The notes under the pieces are model-generated. The model ran no database searches and was not told where the DNA came from. It saw nothing but the letters and a program-made list of their open reading frames with translations. Below are positions 8,052 through 17,739 of a stretch of 64,000 nucleotides of DNA, one piece after another (position 1 is the stretch's first letter; each line of letters begins with the position of its first letter). A program made the position numbers and the translations under genes. The stretch is from Actinomycetaceae bacterium MB13-C1-2. GTDB taxonomy: Bacteria > Actinomycetota > Actinomycetes > Actinomycetales > Actinomycetaceae. Where the stretch lies: positions 930,001 through 994,000 of the forward strand of contig CP141731.1 of NCBI GenBank assembly GCA_035621235.1, in the 5' to 3' direction.

Positions 8052-8855
8052 CTAGTTGGTCTTTGGAGCGCGGAGAGCCTTCCACAAAAGCTGCGCAGCG
8101 ACGAACGCCAAGAAGATCGCGAAGAAGATATTTGCAATTTCGGGAGGTGCAGCGGATGCTGCGAGGGACCCGAGATAGGTTGTTGCGCAGGCTGGAAGCC
8201 CGACAATGGCTGCCGCAGCAAGGTCAACGTTTTTCCGTTTGAAGTTGGATACCGTGCCGGTTAGCGCCGTCGGGATCATCACCAGTAGAGATGTCCCCTT
8301 GGCGATCAAGTCAGAGACGCCAAAAAAGAGCATGAGTGCGGGTACCACCACTATGCCTCCGCCAACGCCCAGCAGACCGGAGAGGGTTCCCGTCACGAAT
8401 CCAAGAGCAACCAGACCGATCCCGACGGGCCAGTCGATAGTCAAGGTAGCATCGCGTGACGGCACAACCATGAACAGGCTGACAATCGCTGCGACCATGA
8501 AAAGGGCGAAGAATATCTGGAGGGGCTTCCGGCTGATTCGAACCAGCAGCCAAGTGCCTAGCTGAGCTCCGGCAATGGCTCCAAGAGCCAGGAGTAAGGC
8601 TCCAATCCAGGAGACCGAGCCGTGGGATGCATAAGAAATAACCCCAACCGAAGCAAGCGGCACGATTGTTGCAAGTGAAGTTCCTGAAGCGAGTCGCTGT
8701 GAGAATCCCGCAATGGCCATTAGGCCGGGAACAATGATGATTCCTCCGCCAACACCAAACATTCCAGAAAGGAAACCGGCGGCAATTCCGAGAAGGATCA
8801 GGCCAACTATCTGTGCAGCTGTCCTGGTCTGCTTCCCTGATCCAGCGTTGTCCAC
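8052..8855 (-). CDS. TSUP family membrane transporter (TauE/SafE type)
   Basis: A 267-residue membrane protein with about eight hydrophobic helices arranged as two similar halves. Each half starts with the family signature: GFLSGMFGVGGGIIIVPGL near residues 24-42 and GTLSGLLGVGGGIVVVPAL near 155-173. TSUP proteins export or import small sulfur-containing or organic anions across the cytoplasmic membrane; the substrate is not predictable here. The gene is upstream of, and in line with, the nitroreductase gene. Confidence 0.9.
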   Translation of the reverse strand: MDNAGSGKQTRTAAQIVGLILLGIAAGFLSGMFGVGGGIIIVPGLMAIAGFSQRLASGTSLATIVPLASVGVISYASHGSVSWIGALLLALGAIAGAQLGTWLLVRISRKPLQIFFALFMVAAIVSLFMVVPSRDATLTIDWPVGIGLVALGFVTGTLSGLLGVGGGIVVVPALMLFFGVSDLIAKGTSLLVMIPTALTGTVSNFKRKNVDLAAAAIVGLPACATTYLGSLAASAAPPEIANIFFAIFLAFVAAQLLWKALRAPKTN

Positions 8856-8984
8856 TCGGGCGCTATTCCTACTCTTGAAGACGGGTCTGTGGTTCTAGAA
8901 CTCCTCGCCTATGAGACTACTAGCCTCAAGTCGATGGTCGCGCAGAACTTCCACACCTCTGAAGAATAGTCGGATTTGGCCGTT

Positions 8985-9758
8985 TCAGTCCCAAGTGCTC
9001 ACATTCAGAGTTGGACACTTGCTAATAACCCGCCTCATTGCTTTGGCCTCAGCTGGCGTTACAGAAAGCGCATAGCGGTGCTTCACGGTCACCTGTCGCC
9101 CGACGTACTCGCACTGGAAGTCTTTGTTGGAGGGAAGCCACTGGTCTGCCGTCTTTGCTCCTTTCTCAAAGTTTGCCCCACCATCGACTGCGAGCAGATT
9201 CAGCGGATCGTTCGCAAACTGATAACGAGTGGGGGGATCCCACCGCCACGCTCCCGAATACCAGGCGTCAGCAAGAGGAACCACGTGGTCTATCTGCACC
9301 TCCTGCGACGTCTGCTCACCCCGTTGGAAGTCAATCAGTCCTGACGAGTACGGGTCATCAAGCACGCCGGTGTCCACTACGCACGGATTACTGCTTTCTC
9401 GGTATGTAATCTCAGTAAGATCGCGGGCGAGGACTTCGTTTCGTGTCGAACATCCGTCCCCGTCCAGGTCCGCCCATCCGTCTCCGAACTCGGTTCGGCG
9501 GTAGTCTGGAACGTCGGTTCGTCCTCGAATGCTGAGCGAATCCAGGTCGGCCAACAGATCGGGGTTATTACCGGCCCCGGCCCGAGACCATGGGCCCTGC
9601 ACTTCCGGCAGTTGGAGGATATTCGGGCCGATCCCCGGGACCAGAAGCCAGGCAACAACTCCTATCGCGATAGCAAAAACGAGGGTATTGCGCCACAGGT
9701 GCCCGGTGCGGAGGCCGCTGGCAGATCGGCGCGGGTATCTGTGGTTTTCGAAGATCAT
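8985..9758 (-). CDS. Membrane-anchored HNH-type nuclease, DUF1524
   Basis: A 257-residue protein with one N-terminal membrane segment (about residues 25-45) and a large outer domain. The core IDHVVPLADAWYSGAW, followed by FANDPLNLLAVDGGANFEKG and ADQWLP, is the DUF1524/GmrSD C-terminal HNH nuclease signature with the DHV catalytic histidine. Several cysteines in the domain (for example in DGCSTRNE and NPCVVDT) could form disulfides, fitting an extracytoplasmic location. Such secreted nucleases are common in actinobacteria and probably degrade external DNA. The gene is transcribed alone, opposite to nothing obvious on its 3' side. Confidence 0.85.
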   Translation of the reverse strand: MIFENHRYPRRSASGLRTGHLWRNTLVFAIAIGVVAWLLVPGIGPNILQLPEVQGPWSRAGAGNNPDLLADLDSLSIRGRTDVPDYRRTEFGDGWADLDGDGCSTRNEVLARDLTEITYRESSNPCVVDTGVLDDPYSSGLIDFQRGEQTSQEVQIDHVVPLADAWYSGAWRWDPPTRYQFANDPLNLLAVDGGANFEKGAKTADQWLPSNKDFQCEYVGRQVTVKHRYALSVTPAEAKAMRRVISKCPTLNVSTWD

Positions 9759-9843
9759 GCCCCTAACTTTGGCCTATGGGACCGACAGATGCAGACGACT
9801 CCGAGTCAAGTTGGGGAAAGCCCCCATTTGCCCGGCCTGTGCG

Positions 9844-10608
9844 CTATTCGGGATCAACTGCGGGAAGGATAAGGTCAGGTCGGTTGTTTCTCACGTTTCC
9901 CACAGCTTTGCCCACACGTCGCGTCACGATTGGTGGTGTCCCAATCTGGTCTATTAGCGCGCGAATATCGCCCAGGTCTGTCAACTCTGGGTTCAGCCAG
10001 TCACTCCACGCACTCGTCGGAATAAACAGTGGCATTCGGTCATGAATGTGGCCTAGCGTGTCGGTCGCAGCCCGCGTAATAACAGCGCTGGTAGGAGCGG
10101 GTATTGACCGCAACCTCTTCTCCACACCGAGCTCTCCCTGCTCCCACTCGGGTTCCTTCTCGCGTTCCTCGCGAGTCGGCCAGTCGAAAATCCCGGCCAT
10201 GGCGACTATAGGCTCCGCCCCCGGAGCTGCCGAAGTGCCGTCATCGGTTGCGAGCGATAGAAAGTACGGCTGCTTCTTTCCGTCTGCTTCAACTTTCCAC
10301 TCGTAGTAACCGTTGGTTGGAATCAGGCAGCGCCGTCTTGACGTCGCTGTTTTGAACGCTGACTTCTCCGTGACCGTTTCTGCTCTTGCGTTGATCAGGG
10401 GTTTGAAGGAGTCTTTGGCCCAGAATGGGACCAGGCCCCACTTCATGAGATCCAGTTCGCGCTGCTCATCAGACTTGGTTCGTACGGATCGGATCAGTTG
10501 GGAGGGTGCCTCATTGAAAGACTCTCCATGCTCGCCCTCAACCACGTCGATGTCGAATAGGCGAACTAGTTCTTGGTCGTCCGCATACAGGGTGAATCGT
10601 CCACACAT
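9844..10608 (-). CDS. SRAP family abasic-site crosslinking protein (YedK/HMCES)
   Basis: A 254-residue protein beginning MCGRFTLY. After removal of the initiator methionine the cysteine becomes the N-terminal residue that forms a covalent thiazolidine with abasic sites in single-stranded DNA, as established for YedK and HMCES. Other conserved residues are visible: the asparagine in INARAET, the glutamate in YYEWK and the histidine in GHIHDRMP. The protein shields abasic sites during replication in the cytosol. An insertion rich in charged residues (REEREKEPEWEQGE region) is longer than in Escherichia coli YedK. It is on the minus strand, 85 bases upstream of the DUF1524 gene. Confidence 0.93.
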   Translation of the reverse strand: MCGRFTLYADDQELVRLFDIDVVEGEHGESFNEAPSQLIRSVRTKSDEQRELDLMKWGLVPFWAKDSFKPLINARAETVTEKSAFKTATSRRRCLIPTNGYYEWKVEADGKKQPYFLSLATDDGTSAAPGAEPIVAMAGIFDWPTREEREKEPEWEQGELGVEKRLRSIPAPTSAVITRAATDTLGHIHDRMPLFIPTSAWSDWLNPELTDLGDIRALIDQIGTPPIVTRRVGKAVGNVRNNRPDLILPAVDPE

Positions 10609-10649
10609 ACATCAAGAATGACACGAGGTGCCGACAACGCAATGTGGGG

Positions 10650-11414
10650 CTAGTTCTCCTCGTCTACTTCGTCCAACTCTCGCTTCAGGTTCGCGAGGTC
10701 TTCGGGCGGGTTACCGCCTCGATGCGGAAAACCAGAGCGCGTGTTTAGCAGACGACGCAGCTGTGCTGGAGTGATGGAGAGACTCCAGTCAGTGTGAACC
10801 GGTAGCTGCCACTTCCTCCAGTGCGCCAGAACGGTAAAGGAAGATCCAATGACGGTTGCCAAAACCATTCCCCACATCGGAAGACCGAGGGAGTACATCG
10901 TTACCATGATCCCCGCCGATACCAGGGCGGGAGTGGCATATAGGTTGTTGCCTCCAAAGACTGTGGGCACATTTCCCGCAGTTATGTCGCGGATCATTCC
11001 CCCGCCGATGGCAGTGGTGATACCCAGCAGGAGTGCTGGCATCACCCCGTATCCGAATGACATAGTCTTCATGGCCCCGGTCGCGGCCCACGCCCCCAGA
11101 ACGACTCCGTCAGCAACGATCAACGCGACGACCCAAAAGCGGTTCTTCAGCTTCCAAAAGAACGCGATGGCGGCTCCAACTAAGGCGGTGGAAATGTAGA
11201 GCGGGTCCGTAATGGCGACGGGGGGCGTCTGTAGCATTACGTCGCGGATTATGCCCCCGGCCATAGCAGACATCACGGCGAGGATCACGAAGCCAACTGC
11301 ATCAAAGTGCTTTTGACGAGCCAGCTTGCCACCGAGGATTCCGTTTAGTAGCACCCCAATCAAATCGATGGTACGGAACAGATCATGAACCGCCACGACG
11401 TTGATGTCTTGCAC
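10650..11414 (-). CDS. Trimeric intracellular cation (TRIC) channel family protein
   Basis: A 254-residue membrane protein with about seven hydrophobic helices arranged as two repeats. Each repeat holds the glycine-rich motif of the UPF0126/TRIC family: MAGGIIRDVMLQTPP near residue 50 and GGGMIRDITAGNVPTVFGG near residue 137. Prokaryotic TRIC proteins conduct potassium or other monovalent cations as trimers. A hydrophilic charged tail of about 50 residues follows the last helix. It ends 41 bases before the SRAP start-side region and starts 9 bases downstream of the small membrane-protein gene, so these two are likely co-transcribed. Confidence 0.9.
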   Translation of the reverse strand: MQDINVVAVHDLFRTIDLIGVLLNGILGGKLARQKHFDAVGFVILAVMSAMAGGIIRDVMLQTPPVAITDPLYISTALVGAAIAFFWKLKNRFWVVALIVADGVVLGAWAATGAMKTMSFGYGVMPALLLGITTAIGGGMIRDITAGNVPTVFGGNNLYATPALVSAGIMVTMYSLGLPMWGMVLATVIGSSFTVLAHWRKWQLPVHTDWSLSITPAQLRRLLNTRSGFPHRGGNPPEDLANLKRELDEVDEEN

Positions 11415-11423
11415 TGCCTTTGG

Positions 11424-11705
11424 TCAGTCCTTGGCGTCGTAGACGTCAACGACGGTTGCCTCGATAGGCTCACTTCCAGCTATGCTGCGATACGTTGCCT
11501 CTGCCATCCTGTCGGTCACAGCCATTCCGCGTTCCCGTACGATGTCTGCTGCGTGGTTCGCCGCCCCTTCGATTGGCCTAGAAACCACTGCCGTATGGCG
11601 GAGTCTGGTCGCCAGTCTCTTTACTGCTGCATAAGGCTTGGGTCCGGCCTTCGATCCCAGAAGGAACGCAACTCCCAGGGCCAGTATGGTTCCGATCTTC
11701 TTCAT
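11424..11705 (-). CDS. Small hypothetical membrane-associated protein
   Basis: A 93-residue protein with a short hydrophobic N-terminus (IGTILALGVAFLLGS) followed by a basic amphipathic region. The pattern is that of YtxH-like small actinobacterial proteins, but no family can be assigned with confidence. It directly precedes the TRIC channel gene with a 9-base gap, suggesting translation from the same mRNA. ATG start at 11705. Confidence 0.6.
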   Translation of the reverse strand: MKKIGTILALGVAFLLGSKAGPKPYAAVKRLATRLRHTAVVSRPIEGAANHAADIVRERGMAVTDRMAEATYRSIAGSEPIEATVVDVYDAKD

Positions 11706-12094
11706 GCTGTTGCTCTCTAACCCCGGCTCGCGTCCGGGAACGGTCGGTCTTTAGTCCTTCTTCGACGATCCTACCGGTGGGTGGGAGTTTCGTGACAGGG
11801 TCTGTGGTGTGGCGGTGGCCCTCTCGGAAAGTTCATGGTTTGCGCCGCCCCAATTGGCTGCGCGATGTAACCTGATCGGCTTGGGTCTCTCTATTGGGTA
11901 TCTGCCTGCGTGGAGGTTCCTCGTGCGAAGCTATGCGGAAAACCGACAGTTCATGGGTCACTCTGGCTCATAATCGCCCGGAGCGCTCATATTTCGGGTG
12001 CGCGTGACGGGGTGTGGATGCGGGCGGCGGAACTGAGACTCCGCCACGGGCGAAGGCTAGTGATTTACTTGCCGTCGGACGGTACGTTTGAGTT
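11706..12094. other. Intergenic region of 389 bases, no gene recognised
   Basis: This stretch separates two divergent transcription units. A plus-strand frame at 11910-12098 is present but lacks a ribosome site and family features. No strong hairpin or known repeat was seen. It probably contains the promoters of the small membrane protein/TRIC operon and of the hydrolase-helicase operon. Confidence 0.5.
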
Positions 12095-12892
12095 GTGAGC
12101 GAAGTACGCATCCTGACCCCGCGCGGTGTGGAGCTGGCCGGAACCTACACCGCCCCGGTTGACTCAACCGACGCGGCGGTACTGTTCTCGCACTCATTCC
12201 TAATGGACCGCAGTTCGAGCGCCCATTTTCCCAAGTTGGCGAAAAGATACCGGGGCCTCGGATACGCAACGCTCGGGTTCGACTACTCGGGACATGGAAG
12301 CTCGGATGACGACCGCATAACTGTCGAACACAGAACTGAGGACCTGCGAGCCGCCTCGGGCTGGTTGGCCGAGCAGGGCTACACGCGCCAACTAATACAC
12401 GCGCACTCCACCGGATCGCTGTCGGCTTTCCGCGGTCGACCACCGGCAGTGGAGTCGCTCTTCGTAACCAGTGGCGTGTTGGGCCCGGTTAGCTACGAGT
12501 GGGAGTCGATATTCTCTTCAGAGCAGCTTGATGAACTGGACCGAACCGGACTGATGGAAATCCCGGACGATTCGCCCACGCCCCGCCGTTGCTTCACAAT
12601 CAACTCTCAGACGCTGATTGATCTGTCATTGAATAAACCCGAGGAGTTGTTACACGACCTTACCTCTCCGGTTTGCCTAGTGTTCGACAGGGCAGATGAG
12701 AAGCGGGGTCTGGTTGCGACCGCGACGGAAGCCTTCCACTTGCTTCCCGACGGCTCCAGGCTTGAAGTGGTAGAAGACGCTGCGTTTAGCCTGGAAGAGA
12801 ACCTGGACTTACTCTGCGATCTTGCGGAGAAGTGGATTGTGCAGCAACTTCCGATCGGACGGACCCATAGTGGCCAATCTGGACGGGTCTAG
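12095..12892 (+). CDS. Alpha/beta hydrolase family protein
   Basis: A 265-residue cytosolic protein of the alpha/beta hydrolase fold. VLFSHSFLMDRSS is the oxyanion region, GFDYSGHGSSDDD the following strand-turn, and HAHSTGS near residue 110 holds the nucleophile serine in an unusual HxSxG context instead of GxSxG. VFDRADE near 205 may hold the acid; a late histidine matching the usual catalytic one is not obvious in the last 50 residues, so activity is not certain. The closest pattern is short peptidase/lysophospholipase-like hydrolases of the OsmC-fused type, but without the OsmC domain. GTG start at 12095. The 3' end overlaps the helicase gene by 23 bases. Confidence 0.75.
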   Translation: MSEVRILTPRGVELAGTYTAPVDSTDAAVLFSHSFLMDRSSSAHFPKLAKRYRGLGYATLGFDYSGHGSSDDDRITVEHRTEDLRAASGWLAEQGYTRQLIHAHSTGSLSAFRGRPPAVESLFVTSGVLGPVSYEWESIFSSEQLDELDRTGLMEIPDDSPTPRRCFTINSQTLIDLSLNKPEELLHDLTSPVCLVFDRADEKRGLVATATEAFHLLPDGSRLEVVEDAAFSLEENLDLLCDLAEKWIVQQLPIGRTHSGQSGRV

Positions 12893-15800
12893 AGAAGGGG
12901 CCCCTCATTCGAAAGGGCGGCCTCTCAAGGGTCGGAGAAGAAGGAATGGGGGAAAGCGGAGTAGTTCTCGTGCTACCTTTTCCCCCGCTCAGCTAGCAGC
13001 CCGAGCGGCGGCGTTGCCGGTCATGTCGTACCCGGACCTGCCAGTCAGCGAGCACCGCGGAGAGATCGCTGAGGCAATCAAGAACCACCAGGTCGTGATT
13101 GTTTCCGGTGAGACGGGCTCGGGAAAGACGACGCAACTTCCCAAAATCTGCCTCGAGATCGGACGAGGAATCGCCGGAATGATCGGGCACACCCAACCCC
13201 GGCGAATCGCGGCACGAGCTGTCGCTGAACGAATCGCGGATGAACTTGAGACGACTGTCGGTCGCGATCCCGGTGACATCATTGGCTACCAGGTGCGATT
13301 CACTGATGAGGTTGGGCCAACCACTCTGATCAAGCTGATGACCGATGGCATCCTGCTGGCCGAGATTGGGACTGATCCTCTACTTCGTCAGTACGACACG
13401 ATCATCGTGGACGAGGCGCATGAGCGCTCTCTTAACATCGACTTCATCTTGGGCTACCTAGCGACACTCCTCACGAAGCGGCCGGACCTCAAGGTCATCA
13501 TTACCTCTGCAACCATCGACTCGGCTCGGTTCGCCCAGCACTTTAGTTCCGTCACCGGGGACGAGGTTCCCGTCATAGAAGTCTCCGGTCGCGCCTATCC
13601 GGTGGAGGTTAGATATAGGCCACTAAGTGCCGACCTGGCTCCCGCGAGAACCGGCACAGAGTCCGCGCCGAACGCAGACGACGTGAGGGACGGTCCGCCA
13701 GGTGCATCAAACTCGGATTCCGAATCTGCCTCGGACGAGGAGAAACTCTCCCAGGTCAGCCGCGCGGGCGGTGTCGGCACTCAGCTTCAGCCAGAACAGG
13801 ACGGCGGTGATCTGCCCGAGCTGGGGTATGGACTGGGGGAAGACATTGACCTGGAGACCGCGCTAACCGAGGCTGTGGCCGAGCTGCTCGATGAGCCCGA
13901 GGGAGATATTCTCGTCTTTCTTCCGGGGGAGCGTGACATTCGCGAGGCCGAGCAGGCACTCGTTGACGCACTCGGACCTCGCTATGTGAAGGACGAAAAG
14001 AGACCTCACCGCCCGGACGGCATTGAGGTAGTACCGCTTTATGCACGCCTGAGCGCTGCAGAGCAACACCGGATCTATGCCCCGCACTCACTAAGGCGTG
14101 TGGTCCTATCGACCAACATCGCGGAGACTTCACTGACGGTTCCGGGGGTGCGCTATGTGATCGACTCCGGCCTTGCGAGAATCAGTCGTTTTTCGAATAA
14201 GACCAAAGTGCAACGTTTGCCGATCGAGCGAATCTCGCAGGCGTCGGCAGCTCAGCGTGCTGGCCGTGCTGGCCGTGTCGCACCGGGCGTTGCGATCCGT
14301 CTCTACTCGGAGCGCGACCACCTCCATCAAAGCGAGTTCACCGAACCGGAAATACTCCGAACCTCCCTCGCCTCCGTGATCCTACAGATGAGCGTTCTGG
14401 GTCTCGGCGCAGTCGCGGAGTTCCCATTCCTCGACCGCCCCAATTCGAGGGCGGTGCGCGACGGCGTTCAACTCCTGATGGAGATCGGTGCCCTTGATGA
14501 GGATGAGCATGTTACGGCGCTGGGGAGGCGTCTCGCTCGGCTCCCGATTGACCCTCGCCTCGGCAGAATGTTAATCGAGGCTGACAAGCTTGGTTGTGCC
14601 TCCGAGGTTTTGGTTATTGTTGCGGCTTTGTCGATTCAGGATGTGCGTGAGCGTCCTCTTGATCGTGTGCAGCAGGCGGATCAGGCACACGCGCGCTTCG
14701 CTGACCGCTCCTCGGACTTCATTACGTACCTCAACATGTGGCGATACCTCAGCGTCATGTCTCGTGACCTGTCAGGCAGTGCGTTCCGTAGGCTCTGCAA
14801 AGCCGAGTATTTTCACTACCTGCGCTATCGCGAATGGCGCGATATTGTCGGGCAGATCAGGCGCATGTGCCAGCAGTTAGGCATTAACGTTGCTCCCATT
14901 GGGATTCCGTCGCCCCGCGAGGTGGCGGCTTTTCGCGACGCCGAGCATCCTGCCGTTGCCGCGGTCATCGAGTTCGGGGAGGGTCCGGGTTCCGTTAGTG
15001 CGGATGAGGTTCATCGTGCCGTCCTCTCCGGTCTGCTCTCCAACATCGGGAACTGGGACGAGGTAAAGCACAATTACCAGGGCGCCCGCGGTAGTCGATT
15101 CACTATCTGGCCGGGTTCGGCCCTGCGCCGTCGCACTCCAGGGTGGGTAATGGCTGCGGAGCTGGTTGAGACCTCGCGGCTGTTCGCCCGGACCGTTGCC
15201 GCGATCAAGCCGGAGTGGATCGAGGAGTACGCGGGTCCGCTCATGAAACGTAGTTATTCTGAGCCGATCTGGTCTCGCGCTAAGGGGAGTGCCACGGTCA
15301 AGGAGAGGGTTACCCTTTACGGACTGACGCTCGCCGCCGACCGACAGGTACCACTGACCCAGCTTGGCGACACTCCTATCGGACGCACCTACTTGGGTGA
15401 GGATACCTGGGTGACCGCGCGGTCCCTCGCCCACGATATGTTCATTTCAAACGCGTTGGTTGACGGGGATTGGCGCGAGGGTCATCACGCGTTCGTGAGA
15501 CACAACCAGCAGGTGATGGATGAGGCGACAGAGCTCTCCAATCGTCTCCGCGATCCGTCCTTGGTGCCAGACGAGGCAGTGCGTTACCGGTTCTTCGACG
15601 CGCGGATTCCCGCAAAAATAACGTCGGCCGCCTCCTTCAATCGGTGGTGGAAGGACAAGCGTCGTAGCGAACCCGATCTTCTGGACTACTCCCTCGGTGA
15701 ACTGCTACCGGCAGGGGCAGTACTTGACCCCGATGGATTCCCCGACACTTGGAAACAGGGGGAGTTGGAGTTTCCAGTCTCGTACTCGTTCGACCCCGGA

Positions 15801-17639
15801 GACAAGCAGGATGGCGTCACGGTGACGATTCCCCTCAGAGTGTTGCAGGGTGTACGGGACGAGGGGTTCGATTGGCTGGTTCCAGGTCTGCAGCGTGATC
15901 TGTGTATCGCGATGGTTCGGGGACTACCTAAGGCAAAGCGACGCCTGCTCGCCCCAGCTCAGCAGCACGGCGAGGCGATCTGGCAGCGAATGGTTGACGA
16001 GCGTGAAGGACGCACCTCGACTGCCGCAAACGTGCAGGATGCGGGTGCGGAACCTGAGGCGGACCCCTATTCGTTGGAGGCATCGCTTGATCGCCTGAGA
16101 AACTGGGGTTCCTCTGGAACAGTTCGCCAGACGAAGAACGCTATCCGGGCGACGCGAAGTGACTCGGAGACTTCCCGACAATCGGCGAGTGTTAGGGATG
16201 GTGCGGGACAGTCGAGTTTTTCTGTGGACTTTGGTGATGGTTCAGGGGAGACTTCATCTGCACTAGACCGGCGACTGGTGGCCGGGAGGGATTTTCAGGC
16301 CTTCGCGCCTGCGGCACAGTCTGAGTCCGTGGAACCAATTTCGTCAAGACTAGAACTAGCTGAGGTCCCATCAAGCTCGGCAGCGGTTGAGGAGAACGGA
16401 TTGGGAGAGGCGGCCCACGCGCCCGGGTCCGCGGGGCAGAGCGGGGCATCGGAACCGTTCATGATTGCATTTGCTCGGGCGGTGCGGAACTCGCGCGGCA
16501 TTGAGCTCAGCCAGGATGACCTGCGTCAAGCGCAAAACTCACTCCCGTCTCACCTGCGAGTAGGTTTCCGTGTGGTTGACGATATGGGAGCGATCATTGG
16601 CGCTTCAGACTCACTCGCGGATTTACAGAAGCGTTTCAAGAGGCAGGTGGACCAGATAGTCGACGCTGCCGTGAAGGGAGCGTTAGCGACAGCAGCAAGG
16701 GGACAAGCCAAGGCCAAAAAGAGGAGAGCGAAAGATCTCCTCGTTCAGACAACAAAGGTTCCTAAGGACCAACTAGAGGCTCGTGCCGAACAGGATCTTG
16801 TTAGGCGCCTACTTGAGGATCTGCGCCTGGATCAAACTAGGGTCACGACGCGATGGACGGGTCGGGAGGCCCTTTTACTCGCGGCTTCTCCCTATCCGAA
16901 CACGGCAGCCCTGGTCGAAGACGCGCAACGAGCGGCGATGGCTGATCTGGTGAGAGAACTCTTGCCGGAGGGCGGGGCATTGAGTATCCAGAGTCCGGGA
17001 GCTGATGGCCGTGGGGTCCTGAGCGTGGGGGCTATTGGTGGTGAGGAACGTGATAATGGCCGTGCTCGGATGCTCGAGGCCTCCGACACGGCGAGTCTAG
17101 AAGGCCGGAGCGAGGATTCCTACCAGGAGCTTCGATCAAAGATTCGTGACCGGCTTGAGGACCGAGTTTACGAGGTTCTGGGTGGAGTTGTTAGGTCAGC
17201 GGAAGCGTTTGCCCAGGTTCAGGATGCGTTGCAGAATCACCAGAGTGAGTCCCTCAAGATGGTATTGCGCGACACGAAGCGTCACTCGAGGGCACTGTTT
17301 GCGAATGGATATCTGACCTACTTGCCTTGGGAGGTCCGCCAGCACCTTCCGCGCTACCTACAGGCGGATGCCAGACGTATTGAGGCAGCCACTCGAGCAC
17401 CCCAAGCAGTGAAGGTGGACGCAGAGCGGATGTCTGAACTGAACAATGTCATCAGGGAATACGAGGCGGCACGGGCTCACACCGAAGCCCGGCCCTACTC
17501 CCGAAGAGCCGAACGTGAACTCGAAGAAGTGCGGATGCTAATTGAGGAATTGAGGGTGTCTCTCTTCGCTCAATCATTGGGAACATCTCAAAGGGTCTCA
17601 GCAACCCGAATAAGAAGAAGGCTAGAGGCAATGGAATAA
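12870..17639 (+). CDS. hrpA: ATP-dependent RNA helicase HrpA (DEAH box)
   Basis: A DEAH-box helicase of 1589 residues from the preferred GTG at 12870; a TTG at 12822 would add 16 residues but overlaps the previous gene more. Seen in order: a basic N-terminal extension, Walker A GETGSGKTT (near 80-88), DEAH box in IIVDEAHERS, SAT motif TSATID, QRAGRAGR motif VI, helicase-associated and OB regions and a DUF3418-like C-terminus. It unwinds RNA or RNA-protein complexes; in Escherichia coli HrpA works on stalled ribosomes. It is longer than the usual 1300 residues because of two low-complexity inserts: an acidic Ser/Asp/Glu-rich segment at about 245-320 between the two RecA domains and another near 1080-1230. 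It starts inside the hydrolase gene. Confidence 0.93.
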   Translation: MANLDGSREGAPHSKGRPLKGRRRRNGGKRSSSRATFSPAQLAARAAALPVMSYPDLPVSEHRGEIAEAIKNHQVVIVSGETGSGKTTQLPKICLEIGRGIAGMIGHTQPRRIAARAVAERIADELETTVGRDPGDIIGYQVRFTDEVGPTTLIKLMTDGILLAEIGTDPLLRQYDTIIVDEAHERSLNIDFILGYLATLLTKRPDLKVIITSATIDSARFAQHFSSVTGDEVPVIEVSGRAYPVEVRYRPLSADLAPARTGTESAPNADDVRDGPPGASNSDSESASDEEKLSQVSRAGGVGTQLQPEQDGGDLPELGYGLGEDIDLETALTEAVAELLDEPEGDILVFLPGERDIREAEQALVDALGPRYVKDEKRPHRPDGIEVVPLYARLSAAEQHRIYAPHSLRRVVLSTNIAETSLTVPGVRYVIDSGLARISRFSNKTKVQRLPIERISQASAAQRAGRAGRVAPGVAIRLYSERDHLHQSEFTEPEILRTSLASVILQMSVLGLGAVAEFPFLDRPNSRAVRDGVQLLMEIGALDEDEHVTALGRRLARLPIDPRLGRMLIEADKLGCASEVLVIVAALSIQDVRERPLDRVQQADQAHARFADRSSDFITYLNMWRYLSVMSRDLSGSAFRRLCKAEYFHYLRYREWRDIVGQIRRMCQQLGINVAPIGIPSPREVAAFRDAEHPAVAAVIEFGEGPGSVSADEVHRAVLSGLLSNIGNWDEVKHNYQGARGSRFTIWPGSALRRRTPGWVMAAELVETSRLFARTVAAIKPEWIEEYAGPLMKRSYSEPIWSRAKGSATVKERVTLYGLTLAADRQVPLTQLGDTPIGRTYLGEDTWVTARSLAHDMFISNALVDGDWREGHHAFVRHNQQVMDEATELSNRLRDPSLVPDEAVRYRFFDARIPAKITSAASFNRWWKDKRRSEPDLLDYSLGELLPAGAVLDPDGFPDTWKQGELEFPVSYSFDPGDKQDGVTVTIPLRVLQGVRDEGFDWLVPGLQRDLCIAMVRGLPKAKRRLLAPAQQHGEAIWQRMVDEREGRTSTAANVQDAGAEPEADPYSLEASLDRLRNWGSSGTVRQTKNAIRATRSDSETSRQSASVRDGAGQSSFSVDFGDGSGETSSALDRRLVAGRDFQAFAPAAQSESVEPISSRLELAEVPSSSAAVEENGLGEAAHAPGSAGQSGASEPFMIAFARAVRNSRGIELSQDDLRQAQNSLPSHLRVGFRVVDDMGAIIGASDSLADLQKRFKRQVDQIVDAAVKGALATAARGQAKAKKRRAKDLLVQTTKVPKDQLEARAEQDLVRRLLEDLRLDQTRVTTRWTGREALLLAASPYPNTAALVEDAQRAAMADLVRELLPEGGALSIQSPGADGRGVLSVGAIGGEERDNGRARMLEASDTASLEGRSEDSYQELRSKIRDRLEDRVYEVLGGVVRSAEAFAQVQDALQNHQSESLKMVLRDTKRHSRALFANGYLTYLPWEVRQHLPRYLQADARRIEAATRAPQAVKVDAERMSELNNVIREYEAARAHTEARPYSRRAERELEEVRMLIEELRVSLFAQSLGTSQRVSATRIRRRLEAME

Positions 17640-17739
17640 CGGCCCCGGTTGCCAGCGCGACATTGACCGCGGCAAAGCTGCATCGCAGGGTTTCATCCCC
17701 TTCTAGTCGATCCAATAAAGAACTACAACAGGGGAGTAA

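Noticed and set aside
11910-12098. Short plus-strand frame upstream of the alpha/beta hydrolase gene
   Set aside because: No ribosome site, no recognisable domain, and the frame is dominated by Arg/Gly as expected for a random GC-rich frame.
12822-12869. TTG start adding 16 residues to HrpA
   Set aside because: It lies deep inside the hydrolase gene and encodes a non-conserved cysteine-containing leader; the GTG at 12870 is closer to family starts.
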